Under the pieces are notes generated by a model that was given only the letters and a program-made list of their open reading frames with translations, had not been told where the DNA came from and ran no database searches. A DNA stretch of 21,777 nt from Halobacteriales archaeon (GTDB lineage: Archaea; Halobacteriota; Halobacteria; Halorutilales; JAHENH01), in the NCBI GenBank assembly GCA_018609935.1, contig JAHENH010000085.1, positions 1 to 21,777 on the forward strand, in the 5' to 3' direction. Position numbers and translations under genes: made by a program. Positions within the stretch are counted from its first letter, which is position 1, and each line of letters begins with the position of its first letter. This document shows, piece after piece, positions 1 through 6,859 of this stretch.

Positions 1-738
1 ATTTAAACGTTCACTTGCATCTAGGAAGGCAGAAGGCTCATCTAATAAATAAATATCAGCATCCTTTGAAAGACAAGCAGCTATAGCAAGACGTTGAAGT
101 TCACCCCCAGACAAATCCTCAGCCTGCTTCTCAAGAGGTATATCAAGTTCATTAATTAAATCTTCATTTTTCTTTTTTCTTCCTACTTCTTCTAGTATAT
201 ATTCAGCACTAGCAGAAAATGACTTTAATTCTTCAATTCTTTGAGGTTTAAGTGAAACATCTAATTCTTTGTCAGCTAGCTTTTCAAAATGAGGTTGAAG
301 TTCACTTCCTCTAAAAAATTTTATAATTTTATCCCAAGAAGCATCATTACCAAGATTTGGTTTAATCTCACCAGCTAATATCTTAAGAGCTGTACTTTTT
401 CCAGTACCATTTCTACCTAATACTCCCACTATATCTCCTTCCCTAGGAACTGGTAGATTGTGAAGTCGAAAACCATTTTCACCATAACGATGTACTTCTT
501 TCCCTAGGTCCTTTTCGAGCTTAATAAGTTTTATAGCTCCAAATGGACATTTACTAGCAGATATTTTATGGCCCTCTGTAACTACTTCTTCAGGAATACG
601 TGCCTTGCCTGTTTCATCATCTATCCTAAACCCTTCAGGGCCCGTAGGTGATCGGTTTAATGGATCAAATCTAATACATTCTTTATTACATCTATCTGGA
701 TTACATAATTCATCATCTACAACAGCAGCATACTCCAT
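1..738 (-). CDS. ABCE1/RLI ribosome-recycling ATPase, partial, with a half-degenerate Fe-S domain
   Basis: N-terminal 246 codons, cut by the window edge. ABCE1 splits post-termination ribosomes with aIF6/aRF1 partners and normally has a two-cluster ferredoxin-like domain followed by two ABC domains. Seen here: Cys12, Cys17 and Cys21 in the CxxxxCxxxC spacing, then KCPFGAI with Cys64, the linker HRYGENGF, a Walker A GRNGTGKST near residue 100, the RLI-specific FFRGSELQPHFEKL stretch, the signature LSGGELQR, and Walker B DIYLLDEPSAFLD. These match ABCE1 across the whole visible length. The odd part is the Fe-S domain: the usual fourth cysteine (before Pro26) is Asp25, and the three cysteines of the second motif are Thr54, His57 and Ser60. 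The start ATG at 738 gives the usual short N-terminus. It is divergent from the dihydroorotase gene. It could be the only RLI or a paralogue of a normal copy elsewhere; the window cannot tell. Confidence 0.93.
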   Translation of the reverse strand, partial: MEYAAVVDDELCNPDRCNKECIRFDPLNRSPTGPEGFRIDDETGKARIPEEVVTEGHKISASKCPFGAIKLIKLEKDLGKEVHRYGENGFRLHNLPVPREGDIVGVLGRNGTGKSTALKILAGEIKPNLGNDASWDKIIKFFRGSELQPHFEKLADKELDVSLKPQRIEELKSFSASAEYILEEVGRKKKNEDLINELDIPLEKQAEDLSGGELQRLAIAACLSKDADIYLLDEPSAFLDASERLN

Positions 739-793
739 TTTTAAGTTAAACCAGTTATGTAGTCTGATATAATCTTTTTTGCGAATTCATTAA

Positions 794-806
794 AAAATAT
801 ATATTC
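794..806 (-). promoter_or_regulatory. Probable TATA box for the ABCE1 gene
   Basis: On the minus strand the sequence reads GAATATATATTTT, a good archaeal TATA element, about 60 bases before the ATG at 738. It predicts a transcript starting near 772 with a leader of roughly 30-35 bases. No transcript data; placement is by motif and spacing only. Confidence 0.45.
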
Positions 807-892
807 AATTCTCTTACGTTCAAGAAAGAAACAGAAAAAATAATGAGGACAGTTAATATTTAGAAAGGTATACGATACATTTTATGGAAATA

Positions 893-903
893 TCTTATAT
901 AGG
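893..903 (+). promoter_or_regulatory. Possible TATA box for dihydroorotase
   Basis: TCTTATATAGG lies 62-72 bases before the ATG at 965 and is the best TATA-like match in the divergent spacer. It would give a leader near 40 bases. Weak evidence. Confidence 0.3.
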
Positions 904-964
904 TTAGATTGAATGCTATCTGAAACAATAGAAATCTTAACTTTGTTTGACTTAGATAGTAGAA

Positions 965-2176
965 ATGCTAATTAAAGGAGGTAAAGTATTTTATAAAAAT
1001 AAATTAAGAAATGTTGATGTTTTGATTAAAAATAATAAAATAGTGGAGATAGGGGAAGACATCAATAAGGATAAAAATAATAAAGTAGATGCCACCGAAA
1101 AATTGGTGATTCCAGGTGGTGTTGATATACATGTTCATTTTAGAGAGCCAGGATATACTTATAAAGAGGATTGGCGAAGTGGTTCACAGAGTGCTATATC
1201 AGGAGGTATAACTACAGTAGTTGACCAACCTAATACCTCTCCACCCACTATAGATGGGGGCTCATTTGATCTTAAGAGAAAACTAGCTGAAGAAAAAGCT
1301 ATAGTAGATTTCGGAATAAATGCTGGAGTTACTAAAGAATGGGATTTAAGAGAACTGAAAAAAAGAAATATAACGGCATATGGAGAAATATTCATGGCAG
1401 ATAGTACAGGCAAAATGGGTATATCAACGGAATTATTTAGAGAAGCTCTGAATAAAATTACAAGAAAACCTATAACAATACATGCAGAGGATCCAAAACT
1501 AATAAATAAAGAGGATAGAAAGCCAGAAGCTGAAATAAGAGCAGTAGAAAAATCTATTAATATAGCTGAAAAAACAAACTCTAAACTACACTTTGCACAC
1601 ATATCACTTCCTAGATCCATAGAACTTATAGAAAATACAAAACATACATGTGAGGTAACACCACATCATCTTTTTCTATCTGAAGAAAAAGTAGACAACC
1701 AGTTTAGTAGGGTGAATCCACCATTAAGAAGTGAAGATACTAGAAAAAAACTTTGGAGGTACTATACCAAGGGAAAAATAGATGTTGTAGCGAGTGATCA
1801 CGCACCCCACACTGTTGAAGAAAAAAAACAAGGATCAGCAGGATTTCCAGGAGTGGAAACACTTATGCCCCTTCTACTTAATGAAGTATATAAAGAAAAT
1901 TTAAAACTTACACGTGTTATAAAAACGACTTCCATCAATCCAGCTAAAATCATGGACAAAAATACAAAAGGAGAAATAAAAAAAGGAAAAGATGCAGATA
2001 TAGTTATAGTAGATATAGAAAAAAGAAAAAAAATAAAACCAAAGAAATTACATTCTAAATCTAACTGGACTCCATTCCAGAATCATGTGGGTGTTTTTCC
2101 AGAAATAGTAATAAGAAGGGGGGAGATAGTATATAAAAACCACGAAATTCATAGATCAAAAGGAAAGTTAATTTGA
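965..2176 (+). CDS. pyrC: Dihydroorotase (class I, cyclic amidohydrolase)
   Basis: 403 aa. It catalyses the reversible cyclisation of N-carbamoyl-aspartate to dihydroorotate in de novo pyrimidine synthesis, in the cytoplasm. Visible motifs: the metal-binding HVHFREPG (His56, His58, Arg60), GGITTVVDQPNT around 80-91, the metal-ligand histidines His173 (TIHAED) and His212 (HFAHIS), VTPHHL at 231-236, NPPLR at 251-255, and the catalytic Asp278 in VASDHAPHT. The C-terminal strand region GKDADIVIVD is typical of amidohydrolases. By eye, the place where many family members carry a carboxylated lysine is Glu141 in GEIFMADSTG; related archaeal proteins may share this, so it is not read as inactivation. 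Length is normal. No other pyr gene is adjacent. The stop codon directly abuts a decayed transposase fragment. A hydantoinase or allantoinase is less likely given HFREPG and NPPLR. Confidence 0.9.
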   Translation: MLIKGGKVFYKNKLRNVDVLIKNNKIVEIGEDINKDKNNKVDATEKLVIPGGVDIHVHFREPGYTYKEDWRSGSQSAISGGITTVVDQPNTSPPTIDGGSFDLKRKLAEEKAIVDFGINAGVTKEWDLRELKKRNITAYGEIFMADSTGKMGISTELFREALNKITRKPITIHAEDPKLINKEDRKPEAEIRAVEKSINIAEKTNSKLHFAHISLPRSIELIENTKHTCEVTPHHLFLSEEKVDNQFSRVNPPLRSEDTRKKLWRYYTKGKIDVVASDHAPHTVEEKKQGSAGFPGVETLMPLLLNEVYKENLKLTRVIKTTSINPAKIMDKNTKGEIKKGKDADIVIVDIEKRKKIKPKKLHSKSNWTPFQNHVGVFPEIVIRRGEIVYKNHEIHRSKGKLI

Positions 2177-2177
2177 C

Positions 2178-2595
2178 ATCATTCTAAACCTTCAGTGTGA
2201 GGATTTTCAAGCTTTTTCGGATTTAAGATTTGCAGTTTATCTGTTCTTATGACATGATTCCGGCCGTAGTATAGGACAGATAGGTTCTGGTCCGTACAAC
2301 AGGCGGTAACTTCCTATTCCCAGACATAGGGAACGCCTCATAGAATTCTTCCATTACTCTCACTGGATTTGACTATTTAGGTCCTTAATAGCGTCCATGG
2401 AATTTTAACTCCGACTTTAACTCATCTCCTTTTATGTTTCATCTTTTTCTTCTCATTTCCGTTCCACGTAATATATTTGTTATATTCCAGAACTTGGATG
2501 CAGACCGCATTAACTCGTTTAGTTCATCAACCACTTGAATGTAGTTGAAAATCTTGAGTTTATATGTTCGGGTTATGTTATCTGGACTGCTTCAT
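2178..2595 (-). pseudogene. Decayed N-terminal fragment of an IS1341-type TnpB
   Basis: This gap of about 600 bases holds no intact gene, but the minus strand contains a broken reading frame like haloarchaeal IS200/IS605 OrfB (TnpB) N-termini. From about 2580 it reads ITRTYKLKIFNYIQVVDE, then ELMRSASKFWNITNILR, equivalent to the family's ITRTYQAR...SASKLWN. After stops and frameshifts come GDELKSELKFHGRY, VRVMEEFYEAF and RKLPPV, matching family ELKSELK...LEELAEAF...NPPGYR. About 130 codons are traceable with several stops, so it cannot be functional. A likely original ATG is at 2595. Near 2175-2200 the minus-strand text AATCCTCACACTGAAGG...GATGTCAA resembles the right ends of haloarchaeal IS1341 elements, but could be decayed coding sequence. 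The stretch looks richer in G+C than its surroundings, as expected for acquired DNA. The match is from memory of the family, not a search. Confidence 0.72.
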
Positions 2596-2771
2596 ATATT
2601 ATAAAATGTATTAAAATCAACAAATATCCAAATATGTGGTAGATAGTAGTTAGCTTAATACTCTAATGGCTATATACCCACGCTATAGCACTAAATTTCA
2701 GTCTTCCGATCTTCATAATAAGTTTTATCGTAATTAAGTTTTTCAACTATAAGGATATAATTTATAATAGT

Positions 2772-3110
2772 ATGAATGATAAAAAGGATAGAACAGTTTC
2801 GTTTCGGGTTTCAGAGGAGACATTTACTGAATTATCTGAAATAGCTGAGAGACGGGAAACAACTTTGTCAGATCTGTTTAGGGAATATGTAGATGCTTTA
2901 GTCAAACATGAGGGAGATATTTCCTTAACAAATGATGATAATAGACAGTATCCACCAAAAGTGGAAGTTCCTACAGAGATGGTTAGAGAACATGAAAGAC
3001 TGGAGCTTGAAAATAAGCATTTGAAAGAAAAGCTGGAAGAATGTGAGGGATATATAGACAGACTGAAAGGTGATAAACAAGAAGAAATAACATTAGGTAA
3101 AGTAGATTAG
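2772..3110 (+). CDS. CopG-like ribbon-helix-helix protein with C-terminal coiled coil
   Basis: 112 aa. The N-terminus has the ribbon-helix-helix pattern: a beta strand RTVSFRV (7-13), helix 1 around 15-28, and helix 2 TLSDLFREYVDALV (31-44). This is a dimeric DNA-binding fold. A linker with PPKVEVP (61-67) leads to a charged heptad-like coiled coil (about 70-100). Similar small proteins are widespread in Halobacteria, with the same PPKVEVP linker and a REHERLELE-type helix. The target is unknown; it may be an autoregulator or a chromosome-associated factor. No Shine-Dalgarno sequence precedes the ATG. It converges with the methyltransferase gene, whose stop lies only 4 bases away. The block sits between two TnpB relics but looks intact. 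Confidence 0.8.
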   Translation: MNDKKDRTVSFRVSEETFTELSEIAERRETTLSDLFREYVDALVKHEGDISLTNDDNRQYPPKVEVPTEMVREHERLELENKHLKEKLEECEGYIDRLKGDKQEEITLGKVD

Positions 3111-3114
3111 ATAT

Positions 3115-3912
3115 TTATTTTTTACCTACTTTCCAGTAGGAGACACTACATAAGTATCCATGTTTTTGGATTGATTCATCTAGTCTGCGAATTGGTTTAG
3201 CTATCTGTTTAGGGATGTTTCTATAGAAACCGAATGGAAATAAAAAATCTTCTTTTCTATCGATAATTTCTAATCCTGCTTTATTAACAAAATTTTGTAC
3301 TTCTTTTTTAGAATATAAACTGCTCCCCATTGGAAGAAATCTGTTATATAATAATCTTGCACTTTTCGTGTTAAAAGTATCAAAAACTATTGTTGAAGAT
3401 ACTCTAGCAGCTTCTTTTAAATAGATTTCTGGATTATCAACTAAATGAAAAAATCTAACAGCTATTGTAACATCAAATGAAGAATCTAAAAAAGGCAATG
3501 ATGCAGCATCTCCTCTAACTAAATTTATTTTTCCATTTTTATTTTTTAAGTTTTCTTCAGAACCAGAAAAATCTAGTTGTTCTAAATTTTCAATATTGTC
3601 TTGGAGATAGATTTGATCTTTTTCTGAACTATATATACGTTTTCTTTTTTTAGCTCTTTTTAGCATTGGCCAGCTTACGTCTATACCAACAACATCATTT
3701 TGTCTTTTAGAAAATTCAACTGATACTCTACCTGTTCCACACGCTATCTCTAATATTTTTTTTCCTTCTATGTTTCCTAAAACATCAAAAAGAGATTTTT
3801 TTTCACCATTATTTATTATTTGACCACCTTTTGAAAATCGTATTTCCTCATATTTTTCTGCAGTTTTTTCCTTTTGATACCATTCTCTACCCTTTATATC
3901 CTTATCTGACAT
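3115..3912 (-). CDS. Class I SAM-dependent methyltransferase, substrate unknown
   Basis: 265 aa. A Rossmann-fold methyltransferase: motif I KILEIACGTGRVS (52-64) binds SAM, the acidic end of beta 2 is GIDVS (76-80), LVRGDAASLPF (131-141) is the adenine-contact strand, and FDVTIAVRFFHLV (146-158) is motif IV. An unusually long lysine- and acid-rich insert (about 88-130) separates the second strand from the GDA motif. The C-terminal part (FLPMGSSLYSKKEVQNFVNKAG) resembles methyltransferase-11 family members, where it closes the active site. No signal peptide or membrane segment. The substrate cannot be told from the sequence; small-molecule, quinone or RNA methylation are all possible. It is a single gene, convergent with the CopG-like gene. 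Confidence 0.82.
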   Translation of the reverse strand: MSDKDIKGREWYQKEKTAEKYEEIRFSKGGQIINNGEKKSLFDVLGNIEGKKILEIACGTGRVSVEFSKRQNDVVGIDVSWPMLKRAKKRKRIYSSEKDQIYLQDNIENLEQLDFSGSEENLKNKNGKINLVRGDAASLPFLDSSFDVTIAVRFFHLVDNPEIYLKEAARVSSTIVFDTFNTKSARLLYNRFLPMGSSLYSKKEVQNFVNKAGLEIIDRKEDFLFPFGFYRNIPKQIAKPIRRLDESIQKHGYLCSVSYWKVGKK

Positions 3913-4011
3913 GTAAATAATATTAAATCTTAATTACTTTATTAATTCTTAATTACAACATTATAAAATAAATCTGAAATGTTTATTTCATCTTTATTTT
4001 TATTTATATTA

Positions 4012-4143
4012 ATGGAGATAAAAGGAAAGATAGCAAAAGGAGAAGATATGAAGATAATAAAAGAGAGAATTGGGATCCAAGAAGGGGGAAGTGAAATCCT
4101 CACCAACGTAAACGACGGAGCCTCCAGAACTTTGGAAATCTAA
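4012..4143 (+). other. Short open frame, possibly a gene start cut off by a TnpB insertion
   Basis: An ATG at 4012 opens a 43-codon frame beginning MEIKGKIAKGEDMKIIKER. The upstream stretch is T/A-rich and could hold a promoter. The N-terminus resembles those of haloarchaeal amidohydrolases, which start with M-x-I-x-G-T-I-x-x-G. From about 4091 the frame runs antisense into the C-terminal TnpB relic, so only about 27 codons could be original gene. No matching 3' portion was found on the other side of the relic. It may also be a chance frame. Confidence 0.22.
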
Positions 4144-4460
4144 GGTTTAAAGTAACGCTACGGATTCTTGTGGTTAAAATCCATAAGTCCGGTTAAATAG
4201 CATGACTTCTGGCTGAGTCACACAACCGTTATCAGTATCCACCAAATGTGAAGTCATGTTTTATCGCAAGTTGACGCATATTTTCAGCATCGTTCACATC
4301 ACTATTAGCGACTAAACAACACTGGCTACATCTCCATTAGTCCCCGTTCTACACGGTCACTATCTGATTCATGACTGCACCTACAGCATTTTGTTGAGGT
4401 TTCACATTCATCTCTTTCTTCAACCTCAACCCCAGATTAACAATACTCAAAGAATTATCT
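4091..4460 (-). pseudogene. Decayed C-terminal fragment of an IS1341-type TnpB with its right end
   Basis: Minus-strand frames broken by stops and shifts recall the C-terminus of haloarchaeal TnpB. Readable pieces in order: FEY...SGVEVEERDE, TSTKCCRCSHESD, DRVERGL, then CSQCCLVANSDVNDAENMRQ (zinc-ribbon cysteines and the NADxNxAENIR motif that carries the last RuvC aspartate), and finally NGCVTQPEVMLFNRTYGF and PQESVA, which match the NGxxAQPxVYLFDR...PREQV tail seen in haloarchaeal IS1341 proteins. At 4091-4123 the minus strand gives GCTCCGTCGTTTACG followed by TTGGTGAGGATTTCAC, looking like a worn copy of the hairpin and GAGGATGTCA box at the right end of such elements, also the 3' scaffold of the omega/sotRNA. 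Clearly non-functional. It is a different part of the protein from the fragment at 2178-2595. Recognition is by eye. Confidence 0.8.
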
Positions 4461-4633
4461 TTTAAAATTATATGAGATATACTAGCATGTATCGTAAGAA
4501 GATTAGGAACTTCAGATATAAAACAGGTTATATTTAATTAGTTTATAGTCAAAAGCCAAAATTATTTAGCCTAAGAAATATTTTTATGATTCTATTATTT
4601 CATCATTCTATATATCTATTGATGAATATTTTT

Positions 4634-6184
4634 TTAAAGAGATATATATTTCGCTTCTTTTATTCCTTCTACTTGAACTATATCATCTATTGCGTTTTCT
4701 GGAACTGAAGAATCAACATTTAGAATCATTATTGCTTCTCCTCTAATTTCTTCTCTACCGTTGTGCATTCCAGCTATATTTACATCATATTTACCTAACA
4801 CTGTACCTACTTTTCCAATCATACCTGGTTTATCTACATTTTTTACTAGTAATATATGTTTAGATAGTGGGGCGTCTACCCTATATTCTCCTATTTTTAC
4901 TACTGTAGGTTCTTCTCCAAATAATGTTCCTGCTACTTCTTGGTCCCCTGCTTTTACAGATATTAGTGATACAAAATTTTCAGATCTACCTGTTTTACTT
5001 TCTCTTATTTCCACTCCTCTCTCTTCCATTAGGGAAGGCGCGTTGACTAAGTTAACAGGTTCCTCTAAAACTGAAGAAAGAAAACCTTCTTGAACTGCAA
5101 CAGTTAGAGGTGATGTATCTTGATCAGATATTTCTCCACTATATTCTATCTCTATTTCTTCTGTCCAATCTATCATTTGAGCTATTAAGCGGCCTAAGAC
5201 TTGTGAGAGTTCTACATATTCTCCATCTACAGTCTGTATAGATGGTGCATTTATAGCTGTTTCCGCACTTCTGCCTTCTAATACTTCTATAACTTGATCA
5301 GCAATAGTTGTTGATACATTTAATTGAGCTTCTTTTGTTGACGCCCCCAAGTGTGGTGTAACAATTATGTCTTGTACTTTTAAAAGAGGATTGTTAGATT
5401 TAGGGGGTTCCTCTGTAAAGACGTCAAAAGCAGCACCTGCAATTTCTGATTTTTCTACTGCTTTTGCGATATCATTTTCATCTATTACACCACCCCTAGA
5501 AGTATGTATTATTCTTGCATTGTCTTTCATATTTTTTAATTCTTCTTCCTTGATTAGCCCTTCAGTTTTTTTGTTTAGCGGGACATGTACACTTATAAAA
5601 TCAGATTGTTTCAATAATTCATCTTTATCTACTAGTTTAGCTCCAATTTCTTTGGCTCTATCTTTACTTATATATGGATCATATCCGATTACTTTCATAC
5701 CTAGGGAAGAAGCCCTTTTAGCTACCTCTCCACCTATTCGTCCTAGTCCAAAAACACCTAGAACATTCCCTTTCACCTCAACTCCTACAAAATCTTCTTT
5801 CCTCCATTCACCATTTTTTAGTGAATAATTAGCTTGAGGTATGTTTCTTGCTAAGGAAAAAAGTAAAGATATAGTATGTTCTGCAGCAGCTACTGTATTA
5901 CCTTCAGGTGCATTTGCAACAACTACTCCATATCTCGTAGCCGCATCAATGTCTATATTATCTACTCCAACTCCAGCTCTCCCTATTATTTTTAAGTTTT
6001 CAGCTTCTTTTAGGACATCTTCAGATACTTTTGTTCCACTTCTAACTATCAAAGCTTCGTATTCATGGATAGTGTTTATAAGTTCATCTTGTGTTAGGTC
6101 TGTTTCTACATCTACATCATAGAACTCTTCTAATTTTTGTATCCCACTACCATCTATCGGATCTGTTATTAATACTTTTGGCAT
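4634..6184 (-). CDS. serA: D-3-phosphoglycerate dehydrogenase
   Basis: 516 aa. It oxidises 3-phosphoglycerate to 3-phosphohydroxypyruvate with NAD, the first step of phosphorylated serine biosynthesis. Layout: a substrate-binding domain formed by both ends of the catalytic core; an NAD-binding Rossmann domain with GLGRIGGEVA (146-155) and the adenosine-ribose Asp169 in GYDP; catalytic Arg230 (HTSRGG), Glu259 (FTEEPP) and His278 (TPHLGAST); an allosteric-substrate-binding domain (about 315-440); and a C-terminal ACT domain (about 443-516, KHILLVKNVDKPGMIGKVG), which in this family senses serine. Length equals the long type 1 form found in haloarchaea and many bacteria. GGAG lies about 10 bases before the ATG, one of the few Shine-Dalgarno-like sites here. 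It is divergent from the HAD gene across 51 bases. Confidence 0.95.
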   Translation of the reverse strand: MPKVLITDPIDGSGIQKLEEFYDVDVETDLTQDELINTIHEYEALIVRSGTKVSEDVLKEAENLKIIGRAGVGVDNIDIDAATRYGVVVANAPEGNTVAAAEHTISLLFSLARNIPQANYSLKNGEWRKEDFVGVEVKGNVLGVFGLGRIGGEVAKRASSLGMKVIGYDPYISKDRAKEIGAKLVDKDELLKQSDFISVHVPLNKKTEGLIKEEELKNMKDNARIIHTSRGGVIDENDIAKAVEKSEIAGAAFDVFTEEPPKSNNPLLKVQDIIVTPHLGASTKEAQLNVSTTIADQVIEVLEGRSAETAINAPSIQTVDGEYVELSQVLGRLIAQMIDWTEEIEIEYSGEISDQDTSPLTVAVQEGFLSSVLEEPVNLVNAPSLMEERGVEIRESKTGRSENFVSLISVKAGDQEVAGTLFGEEPTVVKIGEYRVDAPLSKHILLVKNVDKPGMIGKVGTVLGKYDVNIAGMHNGREEIRGEAIMILNVDSSVPENAIDDIVQVEGIKEAKYISL

Positions 6185-6235
6185 ATATATCTTTCTCCGT
6201 AACTCTATTTTATTTTCTCTCGTAATATTTATTAG
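6185..6235. promoter_or_regulatory. Divergent promoter spacer between serA and the HAD-ogg pair
   Basis: The 51-base spacer must hold the promoters of both directions. On the minus strand GAAAATAAAATA (about 6208-6219) fits a TATA box at the right distance for a nearly leaderless serA mRNA. The plus-strand promoter is less clear and may overlap or lie inside serA. Confidence 0.35.
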
Positions 6236-6859
6236 ATGGACTATAACTACTATATCTTCGATTTAGATGGAGTGCTAGTTGATGTTACTAATTCATATAA
6301 AAAAGAAATCATGGATAAAGTTGGTGAAAAGTTAAATTATTCATTCACTGAAAACCAGATAAAAAAATTATGGTATGAAATAGGAGGGCATAGAGATTCA
6401 ATTATTAGATCTTGGGGTTTCAATCCGGAAAAGTTCTGGAATGTATTTGATTCACTTGACACTCCTCAAAAGAGAATAAAAAACACGTTCATATACCCTG
6501 ATACAGAAGCAATATTAAAATTAAAAGATAAAAAAATGGGTGTTGTAACTCATTCGAATTTTAAGGTAGCTAGAGAGACGTTGAAAAGAAATAATATATA
6601 TAGATATTTTGATACAGTTATATCATGTAATCAAGAAATTGGATATAAACCAAATCCAAATCCAGTTAAAAAATGTATGGAAAGAATAAGTGCTGAACAA
6701 CAAAAGACAGTCTTTGTAGGCGATTCAGTTTCAGATACAAAAGCAGCATCTAATGTTGGCATAGACTTCTGCCATATTAATCGAGTTGACTATATGTTGG
6801 ATTCTGATGTAACCATAGGTAGTCTCCATGAATTGATAGATGGAAGAAATAAAAGCTAA
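6236..6859 (+). CDS. HAD-superfamily phosphatase, phosphoglycolate phosphatase-like
   Basis: 207 aa. All four HAD motifs are visible: DLDGVLVD (Asp9 nucleophile and Asp11), VVTHSN with Thr105, Lys138 in IGYKPNPNP, and GDSVSD (Asp163, Asp167). A helical cap between motif I and II (about 15-85) makes it a C1-cap enzyme like phosphoglycolate phosphatase or beta-phosphoglucomutase. Cytoplasmic; the substrate is not determined. The last 20 bases overlap the start of the OGG1-type glycosylase, so the two are translationally linked. One speculative tie is clearing 2-phosphoglycolate or damaged phosphates formed during oxidative DNA repair, but overlap alone does not show a shared pathway. Confidence 0.85.
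   Translation: MDYNYYIFDLDGVLVDVTNSYKKEIMDKVGEKLNYSFTENQIKKLWYEIGGHRDSIIRSWGFNPEKFWNVFDSLDTPQKRIKNTFIYPDTEAILKLKDKKMGVVTHSNFKVARETLKRNNIYRYFDTVISCNQEIGYKPNPNPVKKCMERISAEQQKTVFVGDSVSDTKAASNVGIDFCHINRVDYMLDSDVTIGSLHELIDGRNKS

Noticed and set aside
961..982. AAAGGAGG as a Shine-Dalgarno site of pyrC
   Set aside because: It lies inside the coding sequence (codons 4-6), after the ATG, so it cannot direct initiation there; no in-frame ATG follows at a suitable distance.
1159..1620. 153-codon frame antisense to pyrC
   Set aside because: It lies wholly inside a well-supported gene, has a serine/phenylalanine-rich shadow composition and no family resemblance.
2177..2600. A structured RNA gene (RNase P or similar) in the gap after pyrC, suggested by its higher G+C
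   Set aside because: No RNase P or SRP signature could be placed, and the minus strand gives ordered TnpB-like peptide pieces that explain the composition better.
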